Shown: positions 20,712 through 32,498, counted from the stretch's first letter. The stretch is 64,000 nucleotides of DNA from Takakia lepidozioides (GCA_030704615.1 CM060732.1:17174001-17238000), one strand, 5' to 3'. Notes: a model not told the origin generated them from the letters alone. Numbers and translations: made by a program.

Positions 20712-21250
20712 TTCAGTGGAGGGCACATCTGCCGCTTTTGAGCCAATGTAGTCTGCGCTTACTATTCAAGAGAGTCATGCTTATGGCTTTTGAGAACCTG
20801 CCCAACACCGAGACACATTGAGGTATGTCACCATACGTGGAGGCGGATATCGACCAGGTGTTCGGAGATTCAACCCTGGGGACTATGTGTATCTGCAACA
20901 GACAGCACCTACGACCTTGGATGTTACAGCAGGACGTGTGATTCTATAGGTACGGGAGGTGTTGCCTTCAGGAGTGTTGATTCTGGAGGGTCGAGATGGC
21001 ATGGCATGGAAGGACCATGTGCGTAATTGTGCGCCATGTCACCTTCCATATGTGGATGGGAGGATAGATCCCAACCTTGCAGTGGTACCTGCAGGGTTGC
21101 GTTGCATGCTATGTGGGCATGCTGGTGGTGCAACCACCATGCTGGTGTGTGATAAATGCTCAAAGGGGTGACACGTGGGATGCTTGACACCGCCACTTGA
21201 AGAGGTTCCTAGCGGAGAATGGTTATGTCCACGATGCTTTGGACAGAGAT
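20712..21250 (+). pseudogene. Integrase tail with GPY-like segment and C-terminal PHD finger
   Basis: From about 20800 the frame reads AQHRDTLRYVTIRGGGYRP, then RRFNPGDYVYLQ, the usual post-core integrase segment, then VREVLPSGVLILEGRDG. A PHD finger follows at 21103-21237 with the Cys4-His-Cys3 pattern: CMLCGHAGGATTMLVCDKC, a His four residues on, then GCLTPPLEEVPSGEWLCPRC. PHD fingers commonly read histone H3 tails, so it may steer integration to marked chromatin, as chromodomains do in chromoviruses (inference). Two stops interrupt it: TAG near 20947 and TGA at 21170-21172, in the place of the Trp usual before the His. Confidence 0.8.
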
Positions 21251-21789
21251 AGTGGACATGACAATGATGAGGTTGACAAGGACCCAAGGTCTAGCAAGTG
21301 GGGGTTCAACGCCATGGATCCCCCATTGAAAGCCATGGATTGCAGGAAGGCGACTAACGATCGGGTTACTTTTGCATCCGGCCTCTTGATCTATCGACTT
21401 CGGATACTGGGGACTTGTGTGGTTGAAGATTACTGCCACGGTGCGGGTAGGATCAATCACTCATGTACTTGCATGTCTCTAGCACCTTGCAATATTCCAA
21501 GAGAGGTGTACTACCGGCAATGCGGGCTCATGTGGCATAGATCTAATTACATAGAGGAGTATGACCAGGTTCTTACACAACGCATTGAGCTAGATAGATT
21601 TTCGCTGGTCGGTTTGTTCGCATGCATAGTCCAGCCGCAAACAACATATCCGTCTCGTAGGAACTGTCAGTGAGAATTGCCTTGTTCGTTCTCGCTCAGC
21701 TTCGATGTACCTCTTTCTGAAAGGAGAAGATCTGCATTGAAATTGTTCAAGGACATCTTGCCGTATTCACAGATTTACTCGGATGCGAC
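21251..21789. other. Junction between the gypsy 3' end and the TTL-like gene
   Basis: An open frame (21197-21673) crosses this stretch with no recognisable motif. It may be 3' gypsy sequence, host 5' sequence, or both. No LTR match to 1-1717 was noticed. Confidence 0.3.
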
Positions 21790-24700
21790 ATGGCGCAATG
21801 CCAGGCAGGGAAGAAGATCAGTCCGGGCGGTTTTGATCCGTATGGAGCGATGTTCAATGGTAAAGTGCTGGGGACAACTGGGACTGGGAAAATAGACCGA
21901 TTCCAGGGATGGTCCAGGTACAGCGCGGCTCACCTCAGTGAAACTCGTATCAGCAGTTTCTCCAAAGAAGATAGTTTCAATTATGGATCCCTCCATGGGC
22001 CCGGAAGCTTTGCCGAAGACACTCTTAAGACGGACTCCTTGAATGGTATCCGTGGAAGCCCAAATGCAGCTAGCTTGACTAAAGGGGACTATTCCGCTGC
22101 GGGAAATCCTGTGCTCTCGAGAGGAGCCGCCCAGCCGGAAGGTCCTTCATTGGTGAATCCTAAAGCAGATCCATCAGCAGCTGTCAGTGGAACGGATGCC
22201 AAAGCTGTTAGGAATGGTGTACCTCCGTCTGGAGGGTTTACATGTGCGTCAAAGGGAGGGAGTACCACTTGTCCGATTACAAAGGGTGGGATTTTGCCAG
22301 GCCTTCCTGTACATGGGAGAAGTAGTTCCACTGAAGAAAATTTCAGAAAAGAGAAATATATATGTCACAGAAGACAGATGTCCGACATATGCAGTATAAG
22401 GGTAGAGGGCTTATTCAATGGGGAGAACATCAAAGCTTCAAGGGAGATTTCTGGTGCGCTTATCACGGGAACACATACCCGGAGGACAGGGAGTGAGAGT
22501 TGTCGCTGGGCGAGAAGCGATAGTGGGAGGTACTCTTCTGGCGGGAGCAGTGGCAAAGGTGGTAGTTCCAGTGCGGGGAGCCCCACTGTGCTGAATCTTA
22601 AAGTGAGCGGTAGCCCGAGTGGAGACAGCCCCAGGGCAAGCAGCTCTAGTGGGACAAGCTCTCATGGAAGCTCTATCGCAGGTAGTCCTACAGTGGCTCG
22701 AAACAGCAGAGTTGCGAATTTGTTTGGCAATGGTAGCTGCCAGACAGGGAGTTTATCTGATGGCATCTCCACCCCAGGTGGCAGCAGTAGGCTGAATTGT
22801 GGTAACTTATTTGTGGTAACCAATTTACTAACTGATTAAGCATATTTTCTAGAGCCTTATTTTTTCTAGGCCTTTCTAGAGGAAATGGGCAAAGCCCGAA
22901 CCAATTGTTCATATCAAGGTAAGTCCCACTACTTGAGTGAGCCCCTCACAAAGTAAGTATCTCTTCCCTCTTGTTCTGCCCAAACTGGGCATGGTGTCTA
23001 TGGCCACAGGGATACGGCAAACAATGTCTCATGAGTACACTTGTTTAAGCAGATCAAACTTAAGAATAGTCAGAGAAAATCAGAAACATTTGGGCGCATC
23101 TGGAAAGGAGAGTATAAACAGATAAGGGAATCAGACAGCGTTACTGAATATTGTCTCAACCACTGGCTTCATCAGGTTTGAAGAGGCAGTGACTGCAGCA
23201 GAGACGGCAACCCATTTTGATCCACACGATGCTGAGGTTGCACCTCTGTTGAAGAGGGCACAGGCTGTGGCATCATTCCGAATTACTGGAAATAACTTAT
23301 ACAAAGCAGGCAGGGTTTTGGAGGCATCCATGGCTTACAGTGAAGGCCTGCAGCATGATCCATCCAATGCTGTTTTGCTCTGCAATCGGGCAGCTTGCAG
23401 GTCAGCTGCATTTTTTCTTCAAATGGCTGTAGAAATGCATTAGGAGGTCCAAGATTATGGCAGAGCTGAGGTGTGTGTTTGATTGCATCCTGATCAGGGT
23501 ACTTCAGTGTGGTCATAGCTTTGGTTTCATCAAGTGGGATTAATACCTGAGTGGATTCTGATGTTCAGTCTGTACTTTGTGCTTGCAGGTCAAAGCTTGG
23601 CAAATATGAGAAAGCCATCGAAGACTGCTATGCAGCCCTGATTGCTCAGCGCTCTATTCAAAGGCCCTTCTGAGACGGGCTCATTCAAATGCCAAGGCAT
23701 GTCAGCCTCCTCGCTTATCTCTTTCTTTTCGCCACTAACTTATCTTGAGTTTCTCCTGAAATGGTTTCCATTTCGCCAAACCAGCAAGCCTTTTGCTAGC
23801 AAGTCGTTTTCTTTTTTTTTTAAATTTTATTTTTGTGGGGCTGCTCTGTCTTTACTGGCCCTCCCTTACATCACCTCTGTTGCAATTGTCTGGTGGTACA
23901 GTTGGAACGGTGGGAGGAGGCTTTAAGGGATTACGAGGCATTAAGAATGGCATTGCCTGGAGATGTCGAGGTTGCAAAGGCACTCTTCGAGGTGAATCTG
24001 GCCTTGAAAAACTCTCGTGGGGAGAGGACGTTTCAGGTGTGGTTTGGAGGCTCAGTTGGGGAAATCTGCAGCAATGACCAACTAAGAGAGGCTATTTCAC
24101 ATCCAGGTGTGCCTCCAACTGAAATTTGTGTCCATGGGCTTGGGAACATGAACTGATTTTGAATGTGCATCCTCTGAGAGAGATATACCTCATGTGTGGT
24201 TTGAAATGCAGGGACAGCAGAGAGGATAGGAGAATGGAGGCCTTGCCATGTCTGGATTGAAATGAGGGGAGGGGAGATAGGATAGCAGAATGGAGGCAGG
24301 TCATTGACATTGCTGAAAGGATAACCCTAGTACTGTGACATATTTTCAATTTAGTAGTTGCACTTCTAGGCCTGCTCAGATGGTTGGATGGCATTTATGT
24401 GTAGGAAACCCTGATATGGAAAGTAACATGTATTGGAGGACAGGCCTTAATAGATTGACCAGCCTGTTTTCAAGCTTATGGTTGATAGTTTAATTTCAGG
24501 GCTAGCTGTAGTGCAATTCAACACGAGATGGAGTGAACGCTAAAGACAAATGGTTTGTTGAGCAACTCTGTAAACAAAATCCCACTGTGAACTTCCTCAA
24601 GGTACATATCTTCATTCCTGCTAGCTCCATGTGCCCCATGCATGTCATTACTGGTCATGTCCATGGAGATCATGAGGGATCCAGCTTGACCTTGTTAGCT

Positions 24701-24958
24701 TCTCGCTAAGTTCAAGTGTTGCTTATTGCTGCTGAATATGGACAAAAGGATCTTGAAGTTGTGAAAAGCTAACTATGAAAGACTCTCATTGTGTTTCATT
24801 TGAAGGTGGACGTTGAGGAGAACCCGTACTTGGCAAAGGCTGAATGTGTTGATTTTGTTCCCACTTTCAAGATCTACAAAAGCGGCTTTAAAATACAAGA
24901 GTTGCTGGGGCCCACCCAGCAAACGCTGGAGCATGCTGTCAGCCACTTCAGTCTCTAG
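21790..24958 (+). pseudogene. TTL-like gene (TPR and thioredoxin-like domain), internally deleted and frameshifted
   Basis: TTL proteins are plant co-chaperone-like scaffolds of TPR repeats plus a thioredoxin-like end lacking the redox Cys pair. Here a long first exon (from ATG 21790 to about 22810) gives a Ser/Gly-rich N-terminus ending LNCGNLF. Later exons: 23176-23400 (KRAQAVASFRITGNNLYKAG, TPR), 23589-23695, 23902-24106 (LERWEEALRDYEALR), 24500-24601, and 24806-24958 (VDVEENPYLAKAE, then VPTFKIYKSG). Phases agree across these junctions; 23695 would need a GC donor. The first TPR block and middle segment of a normal TTL (about 200 aa) have no coding equivalent in the 340 bp available, where a LINE-I tail sits. 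One-base shifts occur near 23657 and 24527. It could be a pseudogene, or a gene with assembly errors. Confidence 0.72.
22918..23039 (+). repeat. LINE-I 3' tail copy in the TTL-like gene
   Basis: About 120 bp starting GGTAAGTCCCACTAC and containing CCACAGGGATACGGCAAACA, ending TCATGAGTACA. It matches the 3' end of the LINE-I copies at 39523-39652 and 48477-48588. It sits where the central TPR-coding part of the TTL-like gene should be. Confidence 0.8.
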
Positions 24959-27066
24959 GTACTAAAATCTTCTCATTCTTTAGCACATTTGAATCTGATG
25001 CATGTCATTTGCTACAGAATAAAAAGGGAGCATGGCACCGCAAGTAAGAAATGTCTAGGTCAAAAGTCAGCAACCATTTGTTGAGGTCCCCATGTAGGGA
25101 TGCCCTCCTTCTGTTTTCCCTCCTTGAAGCCCCATTGCCTGCCCAGGGATCTAACCTATCCTGTTTGATTTTGCATTATGGTTGGTTCCTCATTGATTCC
25201 CCCATCCGTACATTCTGTCCCAAGTAGTTGGTTGAGATCGCGGCAAGTAGTGTCGAGGCATTAGTTCAGTGCTCTGTCTAGAAAGACCGAAAACCCTGGA
25301 GCCTATCCTATCTGACTCCCCCTCTTAAATCCCAGGATCCAAATTGATATTTGTTGCAAGAGCAGGTGGTGTACGCACATGTGCTCATGTAATGAATCAG
25401 CCTCTTCATGAAAGGGATGTGTATATAAATATGGTGGTCCAGTGACAATCACAAACTCCTGCCGACTTACTGTCAATTTGATTCTTATAGTTTTGCTGTC
25501 TGTTCCAAGGTAAGTCATACTACCGGCGTCAGCCCTTGACAAAGGTAGTTTCTGTCCCTTTGTGTTCTACTCAAACTGAGGGCGGGGTCAATGGCCACAA
25601 GGCTACGGCAAACAACCTCTTCGAGCACATTCTTATGGTTTTGCTGGGTCATTCAAATGTAGCATGTGGCTGAAGAAATGAGCAATTGTAAACATTTAAC
25701 CATCCGCCCCCTCTCTCCATTTTTCCGTAAGAACAGAGACTTGCCCGGCATATAGGGTAACATTTGGTCAGATGGTGGTAGGGCTTGTTTCATCATTACT
25801 TATTACACATCAGTAATATTGACTACTGCCCCATTTGTACCAACGTGTTAGCAAATACAGGACACACCCAAAGAGATAAACCAATATATGGGCATCAATA
25901 TTGCATGTGCCAATTGCCGAGTCTCCCCCTGTCCAATGGGACCCATAATTGAGCTCAGACTATTTGAATGGATTAACATTACATTCAACACGTCTATCCA
26001 TATGCTTCCTGGCTCAGAAAGGGGGTTTATCTCATAGGAGAGACCATGCATGGTTTTTTTTTTCTCCTGATGTACCTCCCCTAGTTAATACCTACCTATG
26101 AAGACAATACCTTTGATACTAAATAACCATTTGGAGTAGAGGGCAGCTGAATCAAACATTGAGCTGACATCAGCACACATATCAGGTGCAAAATGTAGAA
26201 ATTAGAACCAGGTTAGTTTAAAGCATCTAGTTCTGGACTGGAGACAAGGAGGTCTTCTTTGTGCAGGTGACATAAACGCAAATGATAGATTTCTGTCTAA
26301 GTTGTGTTTCTATACTGAGGCTGCTTGTGAATACAAAGAACATTTAGTTCAAGTACTAGAGGTCACGTGTGTATTCAAGATCTTCAATCATAACATAAGA
26401 GCTCATTTCAAATGAAGACCTCTAGTTCTGGAAGAGGTTGAATGGTCTCGCATCTTGCAGGTTGAGCTGCAAGGGTAAATTATGGTCATGATATGTCATA
26501 CATGCTCCGAAGTCAAGGTATGGATCCAAAAGGGCCGAACGTATGCCCATATGATAAGGTCCCGTTGGAACACTGGAGGGGGATCATTGGGTTAGCTTCA
26601 GGGGGTGGTGGTGGGGGAGTCGGGGCCTTTGGTTTTGGAGGTAAGACCCGACATGGTGGGCATTTTCGCCAGTTTATGATATTGTACATGCGTGCTCCAC
26701 TCGTCTTGCTTTGTAGAAAAAGGGCCCTTGCCGCCGCCTTCCACCTACAGCAAGTCCAGTATTCAAGTTCGAAAGTTGATGGTCAGAATCGAGAGTACAT
26801 TTATCCACAGCTACAAGTGCAGGAAGAATCTGATGTGCACGCATGTGACTGACGCAAGAACGGTTGAAGTATTTTGTCAGTTACGACAAAGAACAATGGT
26901 CACCTGTTACTACACCATTGTTCAGAAGACTTCATTTTCGTGGCTTTTCTGTACAGTTTCTGTTGCACCCTCATACCATAGCCATCATACCGGACTTCAA
27001 AGTATCAAGATTAGCTATTAAACTGGATCATCTGAAGCCATGACCGTTTGATATGAGTAAAAAGAT
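24959..27066. other. Intergenic stretch, mostly unique sequence
   Basis: Downstream of the TTL-like gene. Besides the LINE-I tail at 25509-25629, no gene or repeat was recognised. A 119-codon ORF at 26493-26852 has no known motif and a Gly run; I do not support it as a gene. Confidence 0.4.
25509..25629 (+). repeat. LINE-I 3' tail copy
   Basis: Begins GGTAAGTCATACTACCGGCG and includes GGCCACAAGGCTACGGCAAA. Same family and orientation as the copy at 22918. Confidence 0.8.
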
Positions 27067-29241
27067 TTACTTGGACAATTCATCTTTGTACATAAGCCGT
27101 TCTCCTTCATAGCTGTCACTACATTTCAAAGTGAGGATGTGGTAAGGCGCGCCGCTTGCGTTGTTGCGAAAGCCTGGGTCCTCCTTCATATATTTTTCCA
27201 TGTCTTGAAATGCTTTGAACCTGTCATCCCTATCTCTTTGAAGTTCGTGACTCCGCCATGCCTTTTCATTTGCCCATACTTCAATGAGTTCCTGCCCTTC
27301 CAAATAGCAAACCAGTCTTTTATGTACTGTGTCCCATCATTTCCATAGTTCAAAACCTGCAGCGGGAGGACAGCCTATGTCCAGCTTGCAAAGGGCGCAA
27401 CCGGAACTGAACACTTCTTCTTCTATTGCCCTCTATACTATGAGATCTGTGGGAGATTCCACTGTCTATTCCGTGGAATCCAATCTCTCACTGAGGTCTT
27501 CCACTATGAGGATCAGAAATGCTTGGCAGCTTACCTGCACGAGGCCTTCACCCTTAAGACAATCACTCGAGCAATAGTTTTTATCTTTGACTATGGTTTT
27601 GTTTCCTCTCATGTTTTCTTCCATTTTGTCCCATAAGCTCTATGAGCTTTCCGTGGACGCCATAAAGCATCATTTCATTTCATTTCATCTTATCAATCAT
27701 AGATAAATTCTAGTCAGCGCACTGCCCAAGTCCACTTGCTTGACTTTGTCAAGCTCTCAAGCTGAACCGTCTGCATCTCAAAACCGCACCCGAAGCATGA
27801 CTTCTAGAGTGTATAGAGGGAAGCGCAAGCATTGGTGAATTGTCAGGCGCATTCTAAAAGCAATTTTGTTGGCATGACTAGCAGAACTGCTGGCATGGGT
27901 GTGTGCTTATAATGTTTAAATCCTGTTAACCGGATTTAGATATGGGACTTTGACCAAGAATCGAGCCCAAGTTGAGAAAGAAGATTCAAAAGGTCGAAAT
28001 TGGGTAATCACGAAAATTAGGCGAGACATCACCTTTTCTGTTGCCCTGCGTTTGTCCTCAGCCTTGTGCAAAACCTTCTCCACATTTGTCTTCCAGAAGT
28101 CGCGTGCTTTTGGATCGAGCCAGGCCAAGGATGATGGGTCGGGAGGCGCAATCATGCTTTTGTAAGACGGGTGCCGTATGTATCCATATCTCCTTTTCGA
28201 TAGCCTTTGTTTCATCACTTTGTCCTGTATCCGTACTCAAAAGTTCCACCCAACTGGTGTGATTCAAGACCAATTTAACCACTTTGCTGTGACTCACATC
28301 CCTGCAGGAGGCCTAGCAGTGCCCGAGTACTAGCTGTAGATCTCGTCTTGAAAGCTCGCATGATCTACTTGAGGGAGGTAGAAATTGCCCAGTGCTCACA
28401 AAGGCCTTCAGTCAGCTGGAGAGCTACATGCTCTTCTACTTACCGGACAGCATTGTATAGCACTGGGTGGAACTGCGGGCACAGCTCTTCCACGATCAAC
28501 GTCATCCCCTTTTCGAACTACAATTACTCTAGCCGTCTAAGGAATTGTGCCTTACATTCAAGTCCTCACAGTTACACCGTTAGACATTTAGAAACCTTCA
28601 AAGACAACCAACGTCCAAAACGGATGTCCCAACCTAGTTCCTCATCATTCTTGAGCTGCATCTATCTGCTACTAATCTCTGAACGTCTTCAGCAGCTTGC
28701 GGCCGATTGGCTCTGCTGGGTCGGACCGGCACGATTGGATCCCATCAAATCAATTTGTTGCACTAGCAGATAGTCTACCAAAGTACTCGTCCATCTGCTC
28801 CTCGGCTTGCCTTGGCGACATTTAACTGCCACCCGTTGATTCATACATACTTCCCTACGACAATATCAAATCATCAAAGAAGTGTACGATGGGTGGAGAG
28901 GGGAGGGGCTTTACGTGTTTGCCTCCGTAATGAAATTTCTGGGTCCACCTGGGGGGGACCTCCTCGAGGTAGCCATATTTCGTAATGGGGCCCCATACAT
29001 TGAAAGGGTATGTGACGCCTGTCTGCTTATCAGTTTGGGCTCCAATCATATCCTTGGGACTCCGTGGACTGACTGGTGTTTTCAAGCCTGACGGTGTGTT
29101 TGGCGACTTGGGGGACTTCAAGCCCGAAGTGCTCAGAGACTTTGGGGATTTGGGTGACGATGTCTTCACAGGAGATGAGGGAGTTGGAGTTGATGGCTTC
29201 GAGGCGGCGGTCGGCAGAGCCGGCAAAACTGTGTCGGCCAT
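27067..29241 (-). CDS. Three-exon gene of unknown function, 247 aa
   Basis: Exons on the - strand: 29241-28915, 28224-28033 and 27291-27070, with TAA at 27069-27067. Lengths are 327, 192 and 222 bp, all multiples of three, with GT donors (GTAAAG, GTGATG) and AG acceptors. That makes a chance ORF set unlikely. The first 65 residues are Ser/Pro/Lys-rich and disordered (SPVKTSSPKSPKSLSTSGLK). Then comes an aromatic segment (VWGPITKYGYLEEVPPRW), a basic segment (SKRRYGYIRHPSYKSM), and a charged helical end (RDRDDRFKAFQDMEKYMKED). No domain was recognised. Short, Trp/Tyr-rich, helical proteins like this occur among ciliary microtubule-associated proteins, and the + strand neighbour is axonemal, but that is only a guess. 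A LINE-II fragment sits in intron 2. Confidence 0.65.
27345..27700 (+). mobile_element. LINE-II 3' fragment in an intron of the 247-aa gene
   Basis: Encodes the last part of ORF2 in broken frames (CPACK-like cluster, then YCPLYYEI, HYEDQKCLAAYLHEAF, QSLEQ) and the 3' tail CCCATAAGCTCTATGAGCTT, ending in TTTCATTTCATTTC. It is antisense to the host gene. Confidence 0.8.
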
Positions 29242-29880
29242 GATGCGATGTAGACTGGTAAAGGAAGTGGGAGGAAGAGTCAGAAAAGTGCCAGGGACCT
29301 AGACTACTACATTTGGTATTGGAAGTAACACGCTAAAACCACATGCACTGAGAGGGAGTGGACTTGGAGTCTAGAGTACCTGTTCGCATATGGGGTCCCA
29401 ATGCCACAACTCAGTACATGCAGCAAAACGGTATTCATTTCGGCGGGGCAAAGATTCTAGTGGACGCCTTCAAGTGGAAGATGCACGAAGAGAAATCCGA
29501 GAGGTCGAGGTAGAGAGAGATACAAGGGGGAAGACAAAAGAGAGATACAAGGAGAAAGGTGAGAGACAGCTCTAGAGTAAGCGAGGAATCCTGAATGTGA
29601 GAACAGTGTTTGCATTCCTCAGACGAATGTGAAACGGTTGATTCAACCACCAGAAGTGACGGTTACTGCCTCTTGACCTCCACTTCGGCCGGCTCCAGCT
29701 GAAGCCGGCCGAACTCCTTGGTCAACGCCCGCGAGCTACTGCTGATTCATGTCTTGCCCAGTGGGTCGCGCAGATCCTCTCTCTACACAACACGAGAATT
29801 ATTTGGTGGACGGGGAATCTGCATCATTTGACCGCTGGGCACTTCAATTTGTTTGTGCGGCAATTCCTAGAGAACGAAGG
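29242..29880. promoter_or_regulatory. Spacer between divergent starts at 29241 (-) and 29881 (+)
   Basis: About 640 bp between the start of the 247-aa gene and a + strand ATG. Its position suggests a shared upstream region. A short inverted pair CGGCCGGCTCCAGCTGAAGCCGGCCG lies near 29687-29712, given here as a hairpin whose arms are CGGCCGGCT and AGCCGGCCG. No TATA box could be assigned. Confidence 0.35.
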
Positions 29881-30177
29881 ATGGCGTTGTCCAGCGCTCG
29901 GTCGAAGGGCCGAGACGAGAAACTAAAGTTTACCAGTGTTTTTGCCAAGCGGTTACTTTTGTCAACCTCTTTGCTATCGAGCGATGAAGAGGAGTTTGGA
30001 GGGAGCCCTGGAGGGAAAACCCTGCATAGTATCGCGATGGAAGCGGAGGGTGGTTATCATCAACCTGCTGCTTTGAACAGGAGGGGATTGATGGGGAGAC
30101 AGAAGGCTTTTAAATCGGGAATTTTGTCACGTGTTCATGCTTTCTTCTTCTCGCAGCCTGAAGTTGGACGCGATTAA
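29881..30177 (+). CDS. Small ORF, possibly a first exon; function unknown
   Basis: Starts MALSSARSKGRDEKLKF; 98 codons to a TAA. Basic and Ser-rich, with an acidic patch (LLSSDEEEFGG). Nothing recognised. It lies upstream of the axonemal gene and could be its 5' exon or a separate transcript. No clear donor joins it to 32499, and the frame may extend upstream to 29749. Confidence 0.3.
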   Translation: MALSSARSKGRDEKLKFTSVFAKRLLLSTSLLSSDEEEFGGSPGGKTLHSIAMEAEGGYHQPAALNRRGLMGRQKAFKSGILSRVHAFFFSQPEVGRD

Positions 30178-31684
30178 TCCGTAGTTCCTCTCTTTTTATC
30201 TGTAAAGCTTGCATTGCAGTGGTTCAGCTCACGCACAAGGCTAAGAGAAATACTACTCCGTTGGTATGTCGAACTTAGAGCTTTCGGCTATGCTAGTCTC
30301 AGAGTCAGAGCGCTTGCAACTCCACCTGCCCTTTCAATGCCAATCTCTGTCTCACAAAGTTTGCAATGTCCAGTGTTTGCCCACTATTCATCTTTTCTGT
30401 GCCACCCAGCTATTCCCGCTATTCTAATGTCAGCGGCAATATGTTGCCTCAGATCGGCAATCCCCTCCAATCGCTTCCCATAAATTATTGTCGTTTCAAA
30501 CCACATCGTCGTTCAAACCGTTCAGAGCACCTCCTCCACCCGCCCCAACCCGACTGTGATGGTTGTGATGAAATGCTTGCAAGTCCTGTTCAGAAGCAAC
30601 TTGGGAAAGATACAAAAGGAGAGATCCTGTTATTCTGGAGTCTCAGGATACTGAAATGCCAGCTACTTTTAAATATCTGCAGTTTCTGCCTAAAAGCAAG
30701 TGGGGAGTGGTTCAAAGAGGCCTGCCGCCACTCCCCGCGACCAGGAGAAGGAGACATATACCGTTGAGGTGTCTGAAGGCCCCATATGACAGGAACGTTA
30801 GTAAAGCCCAGGAAAGGAAGCAAAAGGGCAAAGAAAGTGGAGGCCCACTGTGGTGTCAATTGCACTGATGTGCTGGAGACTTTGATTAGCTTTAGTTATT
30901 TCTTGCTGTTGTCTTTTGTCTTTCTTTGATGTCTTGAAAGGACTGTCGAGTTCTCGAGTCTGTGTGTTATTGCCTTGGGGTACTCTGCTGGTTGCTATTT
31001 GATTGCCTTGGATACTCCTTTGTTCACAGTTTGGTTGCCTTAGGTGCTTTCATTTTACATATCACTTCGCAAATATGAGTTAAGATAGCTTGGAAAGTAC
31101 AAGGTGGGGTTGTGTCATGCGCATGTGATTTTGAGTCAAGAATGTCTAGAAAATTGTGTGGGGGGAGGCCAAAATTGTTACTCGATGAATGGGATGTCTT
31201 AGTCTGAAAGTAGCGCTTCAAGATGGGGCAGCTCTTATGCTTCATATGATGTCCATGTTTCAAAAGCCTAAACTTAACTGGTTGATCATATCACAGGTGT
31301 TGATACGGGGATGAAGCTTCTTGCAAGGACCAAGTGGCAAGATTGACACACAAGGCACAGATGGGTGGGCTAACCTGCGTAATAGGAGGCTAACCTACTG
31401 GACTCGGTGAAACTCGGATATCACCTTTTGCTCCTGTGAGAGGTTGGGAAAACGTAACCTGTAAACAAACAGCTCTCCATTTGGTTCCTGAGAAAGACCA
31501 CTGGTGCACAAGATATAGGTTGTCACGGGATCAGCAGATCCTACCTACTAAGGTTTGAACATTTGAGAATTTGGGATGGAGGATGGAGGATGTCAGGGAT
31601 GGAGGATGTTGGGTACATTGTTCTCCCTACCTACAGATCCTGTCACTTTTCGCAGATTGCTTTAATCACAATCTCACCCCTCCA

Positions 31685-31719
<35 letters not shown>

Positions 31720-32498
31720 GCGCGGGGTCAATGGCCACAAGGCTACGGCAAACAACGTCTTATGAGTACATTCTCTGTCTGTCTCTCTCGGCCCCTGTGG
31801 ACGACACAGTTTCTCCCTCCCCTCTCTCTCTCCCTCCCTTCTTCCTACCTATCTCCCTCATCGACAGCACACAGTGCAATGTACAGGCAGAATCCAGTGA
31901 AGCTGAAAACTTGTGAGCACTAGAGAAAAGCGAGAGATAGAGATTGTGCTGCCGAAGAGGAATGAAAGAGAGGAGAGGCAGAATATGTTGCACAGGTAGT
32001 GAACATTGTCAACCTGGGTGCCTAAAGTCTGCTTTCGACAGAGTCTAAAATAAGGTTATCCAACACCATCTCAAATCATGACCTGTTTAAAACCAATGTT
32101 TCATGATCTGCCCACTTAAATAATACTTGAATGGGTGAATTTGAAACACTGAGAGAGGGTCTCCTGTCAGCTCGGACCTTGCAAGCATGCTAATGTAACT
32201 TGTTATGATCTCTGCTGAACCTCACCGATTTTGAGTGGAAAATAGGTTTGCAGTTTTCGGATTCCGTAGTGCGGCAGTGCTCATGGAGCTAGAATATGAG
32301 ATGCATATTTTCTGGAAACTAGTTCAGCATCTGATAGGGTAAGGATTTCTCTTAAATATTGCGACCAACCGAGCATGTCATTGACTCAAATTCTTGAAGG
32401 GGCTAACGTCATTGACACGATGGCTTAGGAGCTTCTTGCAAATAAACTATAGGATGATAGTTTGATGTACAATCAATTAGATTAGTAGGCCTCCAAAA
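30178..32498. other. Non-coding stretch upstream of the axonemal gene, with a (TC)n run
   Basis: No supported gene. It includes short ORFs at 30366-30868 with no motif, and a TC dinucleotide run at about 31686-31718 followed directly by a 50-bp piece of the LINE-I tail (31718-31771, GGTCAATGGCCACAAGGCTA). Confidence 0.45.

Larger units (their letters stand above)
1718..21250 (+). mobile_element. Decayed Ty3/gypsy retrotransposon encoding a C5-DNA methyltransferase and a PHD finger, split by later insertions
   Basis: Order along the + strand: gag (1718-about 3310), protease-like region (about 3880-4363), C5-methyltransferase (4545-5303 and 16881-17364), reverse transcriptase and RNase H (about 17465-18850), integrase (about 19223-20019), GPY-like segment and PHD finger (20712-21240). 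RT before RNase H before integrase is the Ty3/gypsy order. Two foreign blocks interrupt it: a MULE at 5304-16880 and an AT-rich block at 20020-20711. Removing them leaves about 7.3 kb of internal region. The element is dead: it has many in-frame stops and several frameshifts. Methyltransferase-bearing gypsy elements have, as I recall, been reported in a charophyte (Klebsormidium) and in dinoflagellates, so the family type is known. The PHD attachment is less familiar to me. Confidence 0.88.

Noticed and set aside
26493-26852. 119-codon ORF with a Gly run
   Set aside because: No motif, no supported splice partner, and composition like the flanks.
28348-28773. 141-codon + strand ORF
   Set aside because: Lies over intron 1 of the better supported - strand gene; no motif.
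31686-31720. (TC)n run as a promoter element
   Set aside because: Simple repeat joined to a LINE-I tail fragment; nothing ties it to a transcription start.
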